Positions 23,494 through 32,055 of a DNA stretch of 60,162 bases are shown piece after piece (position 1 is the stretch's first letter; every line of letters starts with the position of its first letter). This DNA is from a virus: the IMG/VR virus record IMGVR_UViG_3300042197_004886, positions 1-60,162 of that record; one strand, given 5' to 3'. Below the pieces are notes generated by a model. The model made no database searches. It saw only the letters and a program-made list of their open reading frames with translations, and was not told the DNA's origin. The translations under genes were made by a program, and so were the position numbers.

Positions 23494-24222
23494 TGTTGTG
23501 CTATTTTTTTGTGTTTTTTGAGGCGTGCTGAAGTTACTTCCGAACGCTTTATCTGAATTATTTATCTTGTAGACTTTAAAATTGTCCGCAAAATCTAAAC
23601 TTTCTGAGATGTCTACCACATTTTTTGAATTAACAAAGGAAGATTCCTTTAGGTGGTTATAACTCTCAGTAATCATTTGAAAATCGTTTTTCAAAGACTC
23701 AGATACTGCATTTTTAAGGATTGCCTCGGTGAAACCAGGCTCTCCAACTAGGTCATAGGTAAAAATTCTCTGTAGGGTAACTTTACCGCTTTCGTTTACC
23801 GAACCGGCTGCTCTAGAGGAAATCGATAGCTGAACTCCTCCTTCAAGAAGAGCTTTTGCAATTTTACCGTTAGGCGTATTCTCTAGGATTCTCAACTTGA
23901 TATTAACCCTGTCCTGACCATCATAGTTTAAGTCTTGAATGATATGCGATGCACTCTTCAAGCTTACGTCAAAGGAAGGTGGGTGATCGAGGTCACCTAC
24001 TAATTGATTTTTAGAGATCTTTTCTTTAAGATAAGAAAGATGCGGAAGATACTCGTTCTTCTCGTAGATACGACGGTTGTTGTTCATCTGTCCAAAGACA
24101 GCGCAAACACCCTCTAACACGGTACCGCTTGGACTGGACGATTGAACATTTAATTTTTGTCCAATGTTCTCGATAATAAGAACTACATCCTCACCAGTTG
24201 ACTTATTGTTTAAGTTTGCCAA
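22246..24222 (-). CDS. 21: Prohead protease (gp21-type) fused to scaffold with 14-residue repeats
   Basis: 658 residues from a TTG start. Residues 35-175 are a gp21-like serine protease: AVFGQMNNNRRIYEKNEYLPH, His80 in LVGDLDHPPSFDV, and the nucleophile region QLSISSR near Ser135. From residue 244 a different protein begins with Met (ADFVTREQMDQYSKVL). It leads into ten copies of a 14-residue coiled-coil repeat (YxEYxAExLNQSIx) at about 310-449 and a helical C-terminus. That part looks like the head scaffold (gp22 role). The internal Met has an A-rich leader like true starts, so the scaffold may also be made separately. Next to the capsid gene. Confidence 0.8.
   Translation of the reverse strand: MANLNNKSTGEDVVLIIENIGQKLNVQSSSPSGTVLEGVCAVFGQMNNNRRIYEKNEYLPHLSYLKEKISKNQLVGDLDHPPSFDVSLKSASHIIQDLNYDGQDRVNIKLRILENTPNGKIAKALLEGGVQLSISSRAAGSVNESGKVTLQRIFTYDLVGEPGFTEAILKNAVSESLKNDFQMITESYNHLKESSFVNSKNVVDISESLDFADNFKVYKINNSDKAFGSNFSTPQKTQKNSTTMADFVTREQMDQYSKVLSNQFAGIKNELKAQKAVFESAQSSGADVDNSKLVGFVNYLAAQLEGVVNYADYLSSKLNESIRYTEHVAETTNNSIEYTNYVGEKLNQSINHQDYIAEKLNQSINYSEYIKENLTKSIKYQNYLAEELDKGLQYTEYVAEGANRGIEYAEHLAENINMNRDYAQYLSEKLGQSIGYTEYLAESINEGGSVGGRRNVLGGVSKLDESTSVDALLAKVDRVIAEVTDSSAQTVLENRYPFLKVMSPAKQKAFYALAADEKQAIVEALGASVWFNEGDVVSIIESVIAHKNQNIPAHIKFMPAEYKQAWSRMNESEQSRVHAKSQLYSIKTPYQAKAFWDDLDLRGINERIELEKNNAKLQKLNESQSTEGLVPVNQVVEMQRGYSQGYLEMLSRGAGYRK
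22876..23295. repeat. Ten tandem 42-bp (14-residue) coiled-coil repeats
   Basis: Protein-level repeats of Y-x2-Y/H-[LVI]-[AS]-E-x-[LIT]-N-x-[SG]-I-x, about 140 residues in all. The DNA copies have diverged, so the repeat is old or under selection for protein shape. Confidence 0.8.
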
Positions 24223-24258
24223 AAGCCTTTAATTTTTTTATTATTTATAAAGGCTTTT
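24221..24258 (-). promoter_or_regulatory. Late promoter inside an inverted repeat
   Basis: ATAAATAAT (24240-24248, minus strand) lies 19 bases before the TTG start of the protease-scaffold gene. It sits in the loop of a perfect 10-bp inverted repeat (24221-24230 with 24249-24258, AAAAGCCTTT/AAAGGCTTTT). The hairpin may also act as a weak end for the DnaJ transcript. Confidence 0.45.
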
Positions 24259-24282
24259 GCTAAAAAATTTGCGAAAGGGCTC

Positions 24283-25263
24283 CTAAACCTTTTGCAGGAG
24301 CTCTTTAAAGCTATCTTTTTCCTCTTTGCTTAAATTTGAGAGGTCTGGAGTGATAATATCAAAGCAGATGATGTACTTTCCGACCTCCCTACGCTCGTTT
24401 AGGATGCCCTCAGACTCCAATACAAACCTTAAATCAGTCAGCGTTTTAGGCCCATTGATCTCGGCATCATACCTTTTATTGAGGATAGTTTCGATCCTTA
24501 CCTTTTCTCCCTTTAGTAACACTTTATAGAGCGGCACCTCGACCCTCTGCAAGACATCGTTGCCTAGGATCTCGACGTGTGGCGGCACTTCAAATTCAAT
24601 ATCGACATAGAGGTCGCCGAATATCGGTAGCTGTTCTGTATCTCCCCAGATATTAATATGACCCACTATTTCTTCGTTGCCGATTTTGCCTGCTCTTACT
24701 CTAGTAGAATAGATTCCTCCTTCTCTCTTGATAGGCAGGTGCATTGCTCTAAGATTTAGCTGGATAGCAATCTCTTTCTCCTCCTCTACCTGTTTATAGT
24801 TAAGTAACTTGTCTGTTTTGCCGACTACTTCTACCTTTTTTCTCTTGAACTCAAGTTCAATTTTTTTACCCAGTAGAGCGTCGGCCAGCGGTACCTTTGT
24901 CTTTAGCTTGATGTCTAGGTGTTCAGTGGTCGGCGGTGCCGCATGGGTCTTGCCTTGGCTTGCCCTGGCTCTAGCGTTCTCGTGTGCCCGTGAGCTCTTG
25001 AATTGCTCAGAACCAAAGTTATTTACAAAATCGTTGAATGAAAAACGACCGCTCTCAAATTTACGTGAGTCATCGTACTTTTTTCTCTTCTCTACATCTC
25101 CTAATATTGAATATGCCTCGGCAATCTTTTTAAACCGCTCCTCTGCAGCGACATTGCCAGGATTTTTGTCTGGATGGTACTGCTGTGCCAGCTTACGATA
25201 GCTCTTTTTGATCTCGGTCTCTGTTGCATTTTCCTGAATTTCTAAGATCCTGTAGTGGTCCAT
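24283..25263 (-). CDS. DnaJ-like (Hsp40) co-chaperone without zinc finger
   Basis: 326 residues. The N-terminal J domain (1-66) has the invariant HPD in YHPDKNPGN at about 29-37 and the closing KKYDDSR. A Ser/Arg/Ala linker follows, then two beta-rich client-binding domains ([18 protein letters not shown] through [14 protein letters not shown]). The Cys-rich zinc domain of classical DnaJ is absent, so this resembles class II (CbpA/DnaJB) proteins. It would recruit the host DnaK. Its place just upstream of the protease-scaffold and capsid genes suggests a role in head assembly, by analogy with phage use of DnaK/GroEL; that is inference. Confidence 0.85.
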   Translation of the reverse strand: MDHYRILEIQENATETEIKKSYRKLAQQYHPDKNPGNVAAEERFKKIAEAYSILGDVEKRKKYDDSRKFESGRFSFNDFVNNFGSEQFKSSRAHENARARASQGKTHAAPPTTEHLDIKLKTKVPLADALLGKKIELEFKRKKVEVVGKTDKLLNYKQVEEEKEIAIQLNLRAMHLPIKREGGIYSTRVRAGKIGNEEIVGHINIWGDTEQLPIFGDLYVDIEFEVPPHVEILGNDVLQRVEVPLYKVLLKGEKVRIETILNKRYDAEINGPKTLTDLRFVLESEGILNERREVGKYIICFDIITPDLSNLSKEEKDSFKELLQKV

Positions 25264-25323
25264 CTTTTTTCTCTAAACTTTTTATTTCTATCTTGTATAA
25301 AACAAGAAAAAAAAGTTTTGTCG

Positions 25324-25944
25324 ATGGCGGTTTTAGGCAAGAGACTAGAGGAATTTATTGGACTGCATAAAGACCAAAAGATTGTGGTCTGCGGCTGCGG
25401 TACCTCCCTGTCTGAATTTAAGTCAGTCCACTCTGATTACATTACCATTGGTGTCAACGATGTACCTCTGCTTTTTCAGCCGACTTATCTCCTAGTCACC
25501 GACTCTCCAGGTAGATTTAGAACAGAGACCCGAGTAAAAATGGTCAACGGCTCTACTGCAAATTATCTTTTTACCTGTGCTAAAGGTTGGAGACATAGAA
25601 ATATCGTTTACTTTGAACTTGGTTCACAGGCTGCAAAAAACCTGAACAGTCGAACCAAGATCGACCACTTTGTGCACTCTCCATACTGTGCAGTCGGCCT
25701 AGCCTATAAGATGGGTGCCAAGCATATTGGTCTTATCGGGGTCGATTTTACCAACGGGCATTTCTATAACCCTCGTGATGGAGCACACCCTGTGATACAG
25801 ATGAATTACCTAAAGCGGGTAAACTCGGTGTACAGCGCAATGCTTACTGCGCTTTCTGGAAACGGGGTTAGTTTATATAATCTTAGTAGGCAAAGCCTGC
25901 TGGAGGTACCTAAAATAACGATTGATGAGTTTTCCAAACTATGA
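25324..25944 (+). CDS. DUF115/GT42-like glycosyltransferase-fold protein
   Basis: 206 residues from ATG 25324. It opens with a nucleotide-binding strand and loop (KIVVCGCGTSLSEF) and ITIGVND. A later segment, SPYCAVGLAYKMGAKHIGLIGVDF, is followed by VSLYNLSRQSLL. This order matches the fold shared by DUF115/MptE-like proteins and GT42 bacterial sialyltransferases (GNGPSL, then a CAVAIALG-type helix, SGIDF, and a CLCPNSLL-type end). It is first in the glycan island, directly upstream of the CMP-sialate synthetase (ATGA overlap), so a sialyl- or related transferase role is attractive but unproven. Confidence 0.55.
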   Translation: MAVLGKRLEEFIGLHKDQKIVVCGCGTSLSEFKSVHSDYITIGVNDVPLLFQPTYLLVTDSPGRFRTETRVKMVNGSTANYLFTCAKGWRHRNIVYFELGSQAAKNLNSRTKIDHFVHSPYCAVGLAYKMGAKHIGLIGVDFTNGHFYNPRDGAHPVIQMNYLKRVNSVYSAMLTALSGNGVSLYNLSRQSLLEVPKITIDEFSKL

Positions 25945-26594
25945 AGATAATTATTCCAGCTAGGCTAGGTTCAAAGGGCTTGCCTTTTAAGAATCGTACC
26001 CTATTCGACCGCACGGCCAGTATCATTCCTCAGGCCAAGAGAAACTCTACTTGGGTCACTACGGATGATCCTGAAATAGAGGCACAGGCCGTCGATTGGG
26101 GTTTTAACGTGATACGACGCCCTGCTGAACTTTCACAGGACGAAAGCTCGATTCGAGACGTGATGTTGCATGCAGTCAGGCACCTTAATCTAGACAGTAG
26201 GGAGCTTGTGCTCATGCTCTATCTTACCTATCCAGAGCGCACTTGGGCAGATGTCGAAGCGGCTACTGAATTTTTTCTACAGTACTATCAATATGGAGCT
26301 ACCGATTCGCTGCTCTGCAAAAAAGCGGTGAAGAGTCACCCTTACCTCTGTCTAGAGGAGACAGGTATAGGTTCTGCATTTGGTAAGCAGATAACTCCAC
26401 ATGACCTATACCGCCGACAGGACTATCCCACCTGCTTTGAACTGAGCCACTATATCTCGATATTTGAAGCCGGTGCAATCTATCGACTTAATCGCAACCT
26501 TTACTCAAATAATACTGTCTTCTATGGGATCGGGGATCCGGTAGATATCGACACACAAAAAGACCTAGAGTCATTAAATGAGCGTAGCAATTAA
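25941..26594 (+). CDS. neuA: CMP-N-acylneuraminate cytidylyltransferase (NeuA-like)
   Basis: 217 residues, usual length for bacterial CMP-sialate synthetases without extra domains. The N-terminal signature IIPARLGSKGLPFKN is the CTP-binding motif of the NeuA/KdsB group in its NeuA form. VTTDDPEIEAQA, RPAELSQDESS and the terminal GDPVDIDTQKDL follow the family order. It activates a sialic or other nonulosonic acid with CTP to give the CMP-sugar donor. It lies between the GT42/DUF115-like gene and the GT29 fusion, with coding overlaps on both sides, and NeuB is encoded 9 kb downstream. The precise sugar (Neu5Ac, legionaminic or pseudaminic) cannot be told. Confidence 0.85.
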   Translation: MKIIIPARLGSKGLPFKNRTLFDRTASIIPQAKRNSTWVTTDDPEIEAQAVDWGFNVIRRPAELSQDESSIRDVMLHAVRHLNLDSRELVLMLYLTYPERTWADVEAATEFFLQYYQYGATDSLLCKKAVKSHPYLCLEETGIGSAFGKQITPHDLYRRQDYPTCFELSHYISIFEAGAIYRLNRNLYSNNTVFYGIGDPVDIDTQKDLESLNERSN

Positions 26595-27996
26595 TGCCTG
26601 CACCTTTGCCTGTGATGCACAGTTTCCTTTTGTTAGGGTAAGCCTCTACAGTTTTATCCAGCATAATCGTTGGTTTAGTGGTACGGTAAAGCTCATTATT
26701 CACCCAGACTTTCCTCTTTCTGCAACCAACCTTAAGCTGCTAACAATGGTCTATCCCAACCTGGAACAGCACTATATCACGGAAGAGACCTCTTTTTTAA
26801 GAGAAGCTAGGCGCAGCCCCAAGACTTTTCTTTTACAGATAAAGGAGTATGCAAAGCTCTATGTCTTTTCGCTAGGGCAACAGAATCTGCTCTATTTTTC
26901 AAATACTGCCCTCTTCATGAAGGACGTTGCCGGGATGCTACAGCCGCAGAAGATAACCTTTACTAGCGAAAAGTCACTATTTTATCTAGGTAAGGAGTCC
27001 GACCTCTTTTCTCGCTTTGTGGAGGAGTCTCCCAAACATATTGACCTCTTTTTGACCTCTGCCCTAACTGGAGAAGACTTTGATAGAATCGACAACTTGA
27101 CCATATCCGCGACAGTCGTTCGGGACAATAAATTTGCACAGCTCTCCTCGGCCCTGCAGCATGCCAGCTGCATATGCTATAACGACTCTGTCCTGTCGTC
27201 TGGAGTTGGCTATCAGAAGATCAAGCAGGTATGGCTGCATAAGAACAAGGAAGTCGGGCAGGCTCTCTCTTCGCCTAGAGCAATCGCTTTTCCAACAGCA
27301 AATCGTCCTGCCGCTTTGCCGACCCGATCCGCTGCGCCTCCTGTACAAACAGAAGCCTCTTTTTCACAAGAAACAGTACATCTGCCGTCTTCCTCGGGTC
27401 TAGTTCAATCGCATGACCTATTTAGCTATCTAAATGGTAAAAAAATAGCGTTGGTTGCAAATTCTTCTCTTTTACTGGATCACAAATACGGTGCACTGAT
27501 CGACTCACATGATGTAGTTATTCGATTCAACGGTTATCCCATCTCGCCTGAGCATACTGGCACTAAAACCGGCATTCATTTTATTTTTCGACAGGCGCAA
27601 TTCAACCTGGAACAGGCCTGTGATTATCTGGTCGTTCTCTCTAATCCAATCGATCCTTGGAAAAATACAATACGCCATATTTTCAATACCTATCCCACTA
27701 AAAGAATAGTAAATTTTAATTTTCCTCCTAGAAATGCCGTCTCTGCAGCATTTGGCAAGGTAATCGCTCCTACGTCTGGGGTTTGCGCGATATTGTTTAT
27801 CGGTGGGCTGCGTCTTACCTCTGCCACCATTAGCCTATTTGGTTTCAATGGTTATCTTGGAGGAAAGGGCTCCATGTTTCGCTCAAATGAAGATCAGTCG
27901 ATCTCTTCCACCCATAATTATGTAGCTGAGAGAAAATATTTTCAGACAAATTTCAAAGAAATTAGTCCGGGCTTTTTACAAAGAAAAATCACATGA
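26578..27996 (+). CDS. Bifunctional protein: GT8-like domain plus GT29-type sialyltransferase
   Basis: 472 residues. Residues 1-230 look like a GT8-type transferase, but the usual DxD is replaced (LLYFSNTALFMKD), so activity is doubtful. A Pro/Ala/Ser linker covers about 235-275. Residues 288-460 carry the complete GT29 sialyl motif set. Motif L (289-337) includes KIALVANSS, then IDSHDVVIRFNGYP and GTKTGIHF. Motif S (397-423) includes APTSGVCAILFIGG and ISLFGF. Motif VS is His446 with Glu451 (HxxxxE). GT29 is the animal-type CMP-sialic acid transferase family and is rare in bacteria and phages. It overlaps neuA by 17 bases, and the next gene by 4. Confidence 0.82.
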   Translation: MSVAINACTFACDAQFPFVRVSLYSFIQHNRWFSGTVKLIIHPDFPLSATNLKLLTMVYPNLEQHYITEETSFLREARRSPKTFLLQIKEYAKLYVFSLGQQNLLYFSNTALFMKDVAGMLQPQKITFTSEKSLFYLGKESDLFSRFVEESPKHIDLFLTSALTGEDFDRIDNLTISATVVRDNKFAQLSSALQHASCICYNDSVLSSGVGYQKIKQVWLHKNKEVGQALSSPRAIAFPTANRPAALPTRSAAPPVQTEASFSQETVHLPSSSGLVQSHDLFSYLNGKKIALVANSSLLLDHKYGALIDSHDVVIRFNGYPISPEHTGTKTGIHFIFRQAQFNLEQACDYLVVLSNPIDPWKNTIRHIFNTYPTKRIVNFNFPPRNAVSAAFGKVIAPTSGVCAILFIGGLRLTSATISLFGFNGYLGGKGSMFRSNEDQSISSTHNYVAERKYFQTNFKEISPGFLQRKIT

Positions 27997-28856
27997 TAGA
28001 AGTATTCCATTACCGCGAAACCCCAATTGCCGATGCTCCAAAGGAACTTGCCAAGGCAATCAATAAATTTAATTCAAAGTATCGGTGCCACGTAATCGGT
28101 AAGGGTGCAACTACTTCTAGCCAACCCAAGAAATTTGATATTGTGCACGCACACAATAAAATACCTTTAAAGACCATTCGCGTACCAAAAACTATACTTC
28201 AATATCACAGCGAGCCCTGGCAAGTAGACTTAAAGAGCCCAGTACGTGCAAAACTCGTCATTGCTCAATACCATGCGACCCTGCCTCAATATTCGGGCTG
28301 CACCATCGTGCGTAACGTAATTGACTTTACCACGCCACAATACAACTTAAATGAGGTTAGAGACAAGATCAGGATAGGTTTTTCTCCTAGTAGAAAAGAA
28401 AAAATGGGCAGCTGGCACGATAAAGGTTATCAAAAAACCTCAGCCATCTTAAACAACATAAAAAAAATATACGGCGACCTTGTCGAAATCGACGTTATTA
28501 CCGGTGTCTCATTGGAGGAGTGCATTCGTAGAAAATCCAGGTGCAATATTCTGATCGACGAGTGTGTTACTGCAAGCTATCATCGATCTGGTCTAGAGGG
28601 TCTGGCCCTAGGCAAACTGACAATTTGTTCCCTTTCACCGGAGGTGGAACGGGTCTTTTTAAAGTCGTGCGCTGCAACCGCTTCCCCGTTTATCAATGTA
28701 TGGATCAATTCTCTTGAAATTGAGCTGTGCAAAATAATCGATTGTGGCATAGACTATATCATTGAAACTGGGGTTCAGAGCCGAGACTGGATGACTCGCC
28801 ACTGGCACCCACAAGCGATCGTTAATGAATACGTTAAAATATACGACACTCTATGA
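27993..28856 (+). CDS. GT-B (GT4-like) glycosyltransferase
   Basis: 287 residues, shorter than the usual 350-400. An N-terminal Rossmann half (FDIVHAHNKIPLKTIRVP, TILQYHSEPW, CTIVRNVIDF) precedes a second half with RIGFSPSRKEK, VEIDVITGVSLEE, and an ECVTASYHRSGLEGLALGKL segment corresponding to the E-x7-E donor site of GT4 enzymes. It shares ATGA overlaps with both neighbours. The acceptor and sugar are unknown. Confidence 0.7.
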   Translation: MIEVFHYRETPIADAPKELAKAINKFNSKYRCHVIGKGATTSSQPKKFDIVHAHNKIPLKTIRVPKTILQYHSEPWQVDLKSPVRAKLVIAQYHATLPQYSGCTIVRNVIDFTTPQYNLNEVRDKIRIGFSPSRKEKMGSWHDKGYQKTSAILNNIKKIYGDLVEIDVITGVSLEECIRRKSRCNILIDECVTASYHRSGLEGLALGKLTICSLSPEVERVFLKSCAATASPFINVWINSLEIELCKIIDCGIDYIIETGVQSRDWMTRHWHPQAIVNEYVKIYDTL

Positions 28857-29566
28857 AGCTTGGAATATTGATCATCAATCGTAATCATATCGCATATACA
28901 ATAGATCTAATTCATAAACTGGCCGCTCAGACCAGTAAGGATTTTGAGTTGACCATAATCGATAATGGTTCGAGCGAAAGAGACACTAGACCGCGATTAG
29001 CGGAACTTCGCATGCCATTTATCAAAGAAATTAGATATACTGGCAAAAATCTTTCTCTACATACTCTATGGAACGAATTTGTTCTTAAAAACAGTTATGA
29101 GTATTACAGTTTTTTAAACAATGACATGGTGATTCCTAAAAATTTTGTGAGTGATACTCTCGAAGTTTTTAATCGAGAACCTAGCGTAGGCTGTGTTGCC
29201 CATGCGACAAATCACCCCAATTATCAGGAGTGCAAGCCACTAGAGTATGAGATTTTTTCGGATAACTATCGGCAGGGTTGGGATTTTACTATGCGACGCG
29301 AAGCCTACTCACCGGTTCCCAGGTCTCTTCAATTTTTTTGCGGTGACGATTATCTATACGAAAAATTGTATCAAAAGGGCTGGAAATTTGCAATTGTGGC
29401 CAGCTCTCCAATAATACACTTTCAAGGGGCAACTCCACGCGTTCCTGGAATATCTTCTCGAGACATTACTGAATACAAAAAACTTGGATTTAAGCACGGG
29501 AGGCTAGATGTGTGCTTTAAATTGTCTAATTTTAAACCAACCTTTTCAAAAATAGTAGAAAACTAA
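28853..29566 (+). CDS. GT2 family glycosyltransferase
   Basis: 237 residues. GILIINRN and LTIIDNGSSERDTRP form the nucleotide-binding part. YSFLNNDMVIPKNF holds the NDM (DxD-equivalent) metal site, and FFCGDDYLYEKLYQKG the acceptor-side acidic pair. GT-A fold, inverting. Part of the tightly overlapped plus-strand glycan operon. Confidence 0.8.
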   Translation: MKLGILIINRNHIAYTIDLIHKLAAQTSKDFELTIIDNGSSERDTRPRLAELRMPFIKEIRYTGKNLSLHTLWNEFVLKNSYEYYSFLNNDMVIPKNFVSDTLEVFNREPSVGCVAHATNHPNYQECKPLEYEIFSDNYRQGWDFTMRREAYSPVPRSLQFFCGDDYLYEKLYQKGWKFAIVASSPIIHFQGATPRVPGISSRDITEYKKLGFKHGRLDVCFKLSNFKPTFSKIVEN

Positions 29567-29575
29567 GTAATCACT

Positions 29576-30184
29576 ATGAGAATTTCAGTTATAATGGCTT
29601 CGTACCTAGAACATTACAGCACAGGCAAATTTGATGCAGCGACTAACCGCGAATTCAAGTTTAGACGGGCGGTAAATTCTTTTTTGGAACAAACATTCAA
29701 GGATGCTGAACTCATAGTGGTAAGCGATGGCTGTAAAAAAACATCTCTCATCACTAGACGCGAATATTTAAGCAATCCCTCAGTTCGGCTAGTTCAAATA
29801 CCCAAGCAGACTCTATTTAGTGGAAAGGTTCGTCAGGCTGGTCTGAATGTAGCCAGAGGAGAAATTGTCTGTTATCTGGACAGCGATGATTATTTTGGAA
29901 AAGATCACCTTGCAGCAATTAATAGGTTCAACGATCGGGATTACATGTGGGCATATTACGATGATTATATCTTCAATGGCACCGACAAAAGGATCAGACA
30001 TGTCGAGCCCAAGGCAAATCGAATCGGCACTAGTTCCATCTGTCATCGTCGTAAGTGCCCATTCCATTGGGCCGACGGGTATGGCCATGACTGGACAAGT
30101 ATTAGTCGTATTCTAAAGGAAAGGCATTACAAATTACAAACACCGGACTATGTAGTCTGTCATGTTGGCAAAATTGATGTATGA
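29576..30184 (+). CDS. GT2 family glycosyltransferase
   Basis: 202 residues. ISVIMASYLEHY at the start, FLEQTFKDAELIVVSDGC, ARGEIVCYLDSDDYFGKDHL with the DSDD metal motif, and GHDWTSISRIL toward the end are classical GT2 landmarks. The C-terminus is short. It is the last of the moderately GC-rich glycan genes. After it the DNA becomes distinctly AT-rich. Confidence 0.85.
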   Translation: MRISVIMASYLEHYSTGKFDAATNREFKFRRAVNSFLEQTFKDAELIVVSDGCKKTSLITRREYLSNPSVRLVQIPKQTLFSGKVRQAGLNVARGEIVCYLDSDDYFGKDHLAAINRFNDRDYMWAYYDDYIFNGTDKRIRHVEPKANRIGTSSICHRRKCPFHWADGYGHDWTSISRILKERHYKLQTPDYVVCHVGKIDV

Positions 30185-30209
30185 CTGAATTAAATAAAAT
30201 AAAGAAACT

Positions 30210-30860
30210 ATGAAAATACTATACAAATTAACAAGTCGGTCCAGACCGGACAAACTTCTTAAAGTCATTGAAAATATTAAAGCATTTAGTCGACACCCGG
30301 AATACACAATATTGTGTTCTTTAGATCTTGATGATAATTCTCTCACTCCAATAAAAGAGGCTCTTCATAATATCGATAGAGTAATTTGTCATTATGGAAT
30401 TTCCAAATCAAAAATACATGCAATTAACCGGGATATGGATAAGGCCGGTGATTGGGATATTCTATTCAATGTTTCCGACGATCAGCTATTTTTAGTAGAA
30501 GGATTTGATCTTCTTGTAATAGATAAGGTGAAGGAAGTCGGTGGCGATTGTTTTTTACACTATCCTGACGCAAATGTAAAACAGAAGCTTGCAACCATGT
30601 CCATTATGGACAGAAAATATTATCAAAGATTTAATTATATTTACCATCCTAGTTATATTAGCTTGTGGTGCGATAATGAAGCGATGGAGGTTTCACAAAA
30701 ATTAGGCAGATATTTTTACACTGATTTGCAAATATTTGATCATTATCATCCAGCATACGGTAAAGCCATTAAGGATCCACAATATACAAAAACTGAAAGT
30801 TATTATCACATAGATAAAAAAACTTTCGATAGTCGCAAAAAAATAGGATTTCCAAGATGA
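30210..30860 (+). CDS. GT-A-like glycosyltransferase
   Basis: 216 residues. ILYKLTSRSRPDKLLKVIENI and YTILCSLDLDDNSL resemble the N-terminal half of GT-A glycosyltransferases. WDILFNVSDDQLFLVEGFD supplies an SDD metal motif, and DHYHPAYGKA supplies a late His-rich loop. The family is not certain. AT-rich. A TAAATAAAATAA run lies just upstream, a weak variant of the late word. Confidence 0.6.
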   Translation: MKILYKLTSRSRPDKLLKVIENIKAFSRHPEYTILCSLDLDDNSLTPIKEALHNIDRVICHYGISKSKIHAINRDMDKAGDWDILFNVSDDQLFLVEGFDLLVIDKVKEVGGDCFLHYPDANVKQKLATMSIMDRKYYQRFNYIYHPSYISLWCDNEAMEVSQKLGRYFYTDLQIFDHYHPAYGKAIKDPQYTKTESYYHIDKKTFDSRKKIGFPR

Positions 30861-31489
30861 ATACGAGTTATAGTCAAAATGGAGAAGATTTGATAATTGA
30901 AGAGTACTTTAAAACCCTCAATTTAAAAAGTCCCAGATTACTCGATCTTGGGGCAAATGATGGAATAACTCTTTCAAATAGTTATAAGTTATTAAAAAGT
31001 GGAAAGTGGCATGGAGTTTTGGTTGAACCGTCTGTTGAAGCGTACCGACGGTTACAAGAAAATTTGAAGGGACTCTCAGTAACTCTTTTAAATTTTGCAA
31101 TTGGAACAAATGACGGAGTCATTGATTTCATGGAATCTGGAGCTCATTTTTCAAATGGAGCAGATATTGCGTTAGTAAGTACGATAAGCGAAACTGATTA
31201 TAATAAATGGAAACACACAACTAGCTGGAAAAAGTATCAAGTTAATGTGTTTACAATAGATACTCTCTTTTCTAAGCTAGGTTATGATAAATTTGATTTT
31301 GTATCGATGGACATTGAAGGAATGGACTTACATGTACTTAAACAGATGGATCTTAGCCGCATGGAAGTAAAGTGTATGTGTGTGGAACACAATGGTAAAG
31401 ATATTGATCACTACGTCAACTATTGTCAAAAATACGGACTTATTGAAACTTCTAGAAATGCTGAAAATATTATTTTTATAAAAAAATGA
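30857..31489 (+). CDS. FkbM-family methyltransferase
   Basis: 210 residues. YSQNGEDLIIEEYF, then LLDLGANDGITLSNS (SAM motif I), VLVEPSVEAY (acid that binds the SAM ribose), TIDTLFSKLGYDKFDFVSMDIEGMD, and VEHNGKD follow the FkbM order exactly. It probably O-methylates a sugar of the glycan being built. ATGA overlaps with both neighbours. Confidence 0.85.
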   Translation: MNTSYSQNGEDLIIEEYFKTLNLKSPRLLDLGANDGITLSNSYKLLKSGKWHGVLVEPSVEAYRRLQENLKGLSVTLLNFAIGTNDGVIDFMESGAHFSNGADIALVSTISETDYNKWKHTTSWKKYQVNVFTIDTLFSKLGYDKFDFVSMDIEGMDLHVLKQMDLSRMEVKCMCVEHNGKDIDHYVNYCQKYGLIETSRNAENIIFIKK

Positions 31490-32052
31490 AACCTGCCCCT
31501 CTTCTTTCAATATTGATATGTTCTCTACATAAGAGAATCGATAAATTATCAAATTTATTATCGACTTTGAATCCACAAGTAGACTCGTACCCTAACCTGG
31601 TTGAACTAATTGTAAATATGGACAATAAGATTTTGTCTACTGGTAAAAAAAGACAACTATTGTTAGAACAAGCTTCTGGTGAATATATTGTTTTCATAGA
31701 CGACGACGACCACATCGACCATGAATATGTGTCTCTAATACTTTCTGCTTTAAAGACTAAGCCAGATTGTGTTGCTACTACTGGATGGTATACCAGTGAT
31801 AATGGAGAAAAAACAGTATGGTTTCTTTCTAAGGATTTGGAAAATGAGAATAAAAACGGTTATTTCTATAGAACAACGAATCATATAAGTCCAGTTAAAA
31901 GAGAGCTTGCGTTAGCCGTAGGATTTAAACCTATTTCATTTGGCGAAGACGCAGACTATAGCGCTCGATTAAAACCGTTGTTAAAGTCTGAAACTAAAAT
32001 AAATAAGCTTATCTATCATTACGATTTTAAAAGTACAAATAAAGAATATTAA
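31486..32052 (+). CDS. GT2 family glycosyltransferase (short)
   Basis: 188 residues. LSILICSLHKRI, LLLEQASGEYIVFIDDDDHIDHEY (DDDD metal motif) and FGEDADYSARL (acidic ED pair) define a compact GT2 enzyme. AT-rich codon use like the next genes. Confidence 0.8.
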   Translation: MKPAPLLSILICSLHKRIDKLSNLLSTLNPQVDSYPNLVELIVNMDNKILSTGKKRQLLLEQASGEYIVFIDDDDHIDHEYVSLILSALKTKPDCVATTGWYTSDNGEKTVWFLSKDLENENKNGYFYRTTNHISPVKRELALAVGFKPISFGEDADYSARLKPLLKSETKINKLIYHYDFKSTNKEY

Positions 32053-32055
32053 TTT

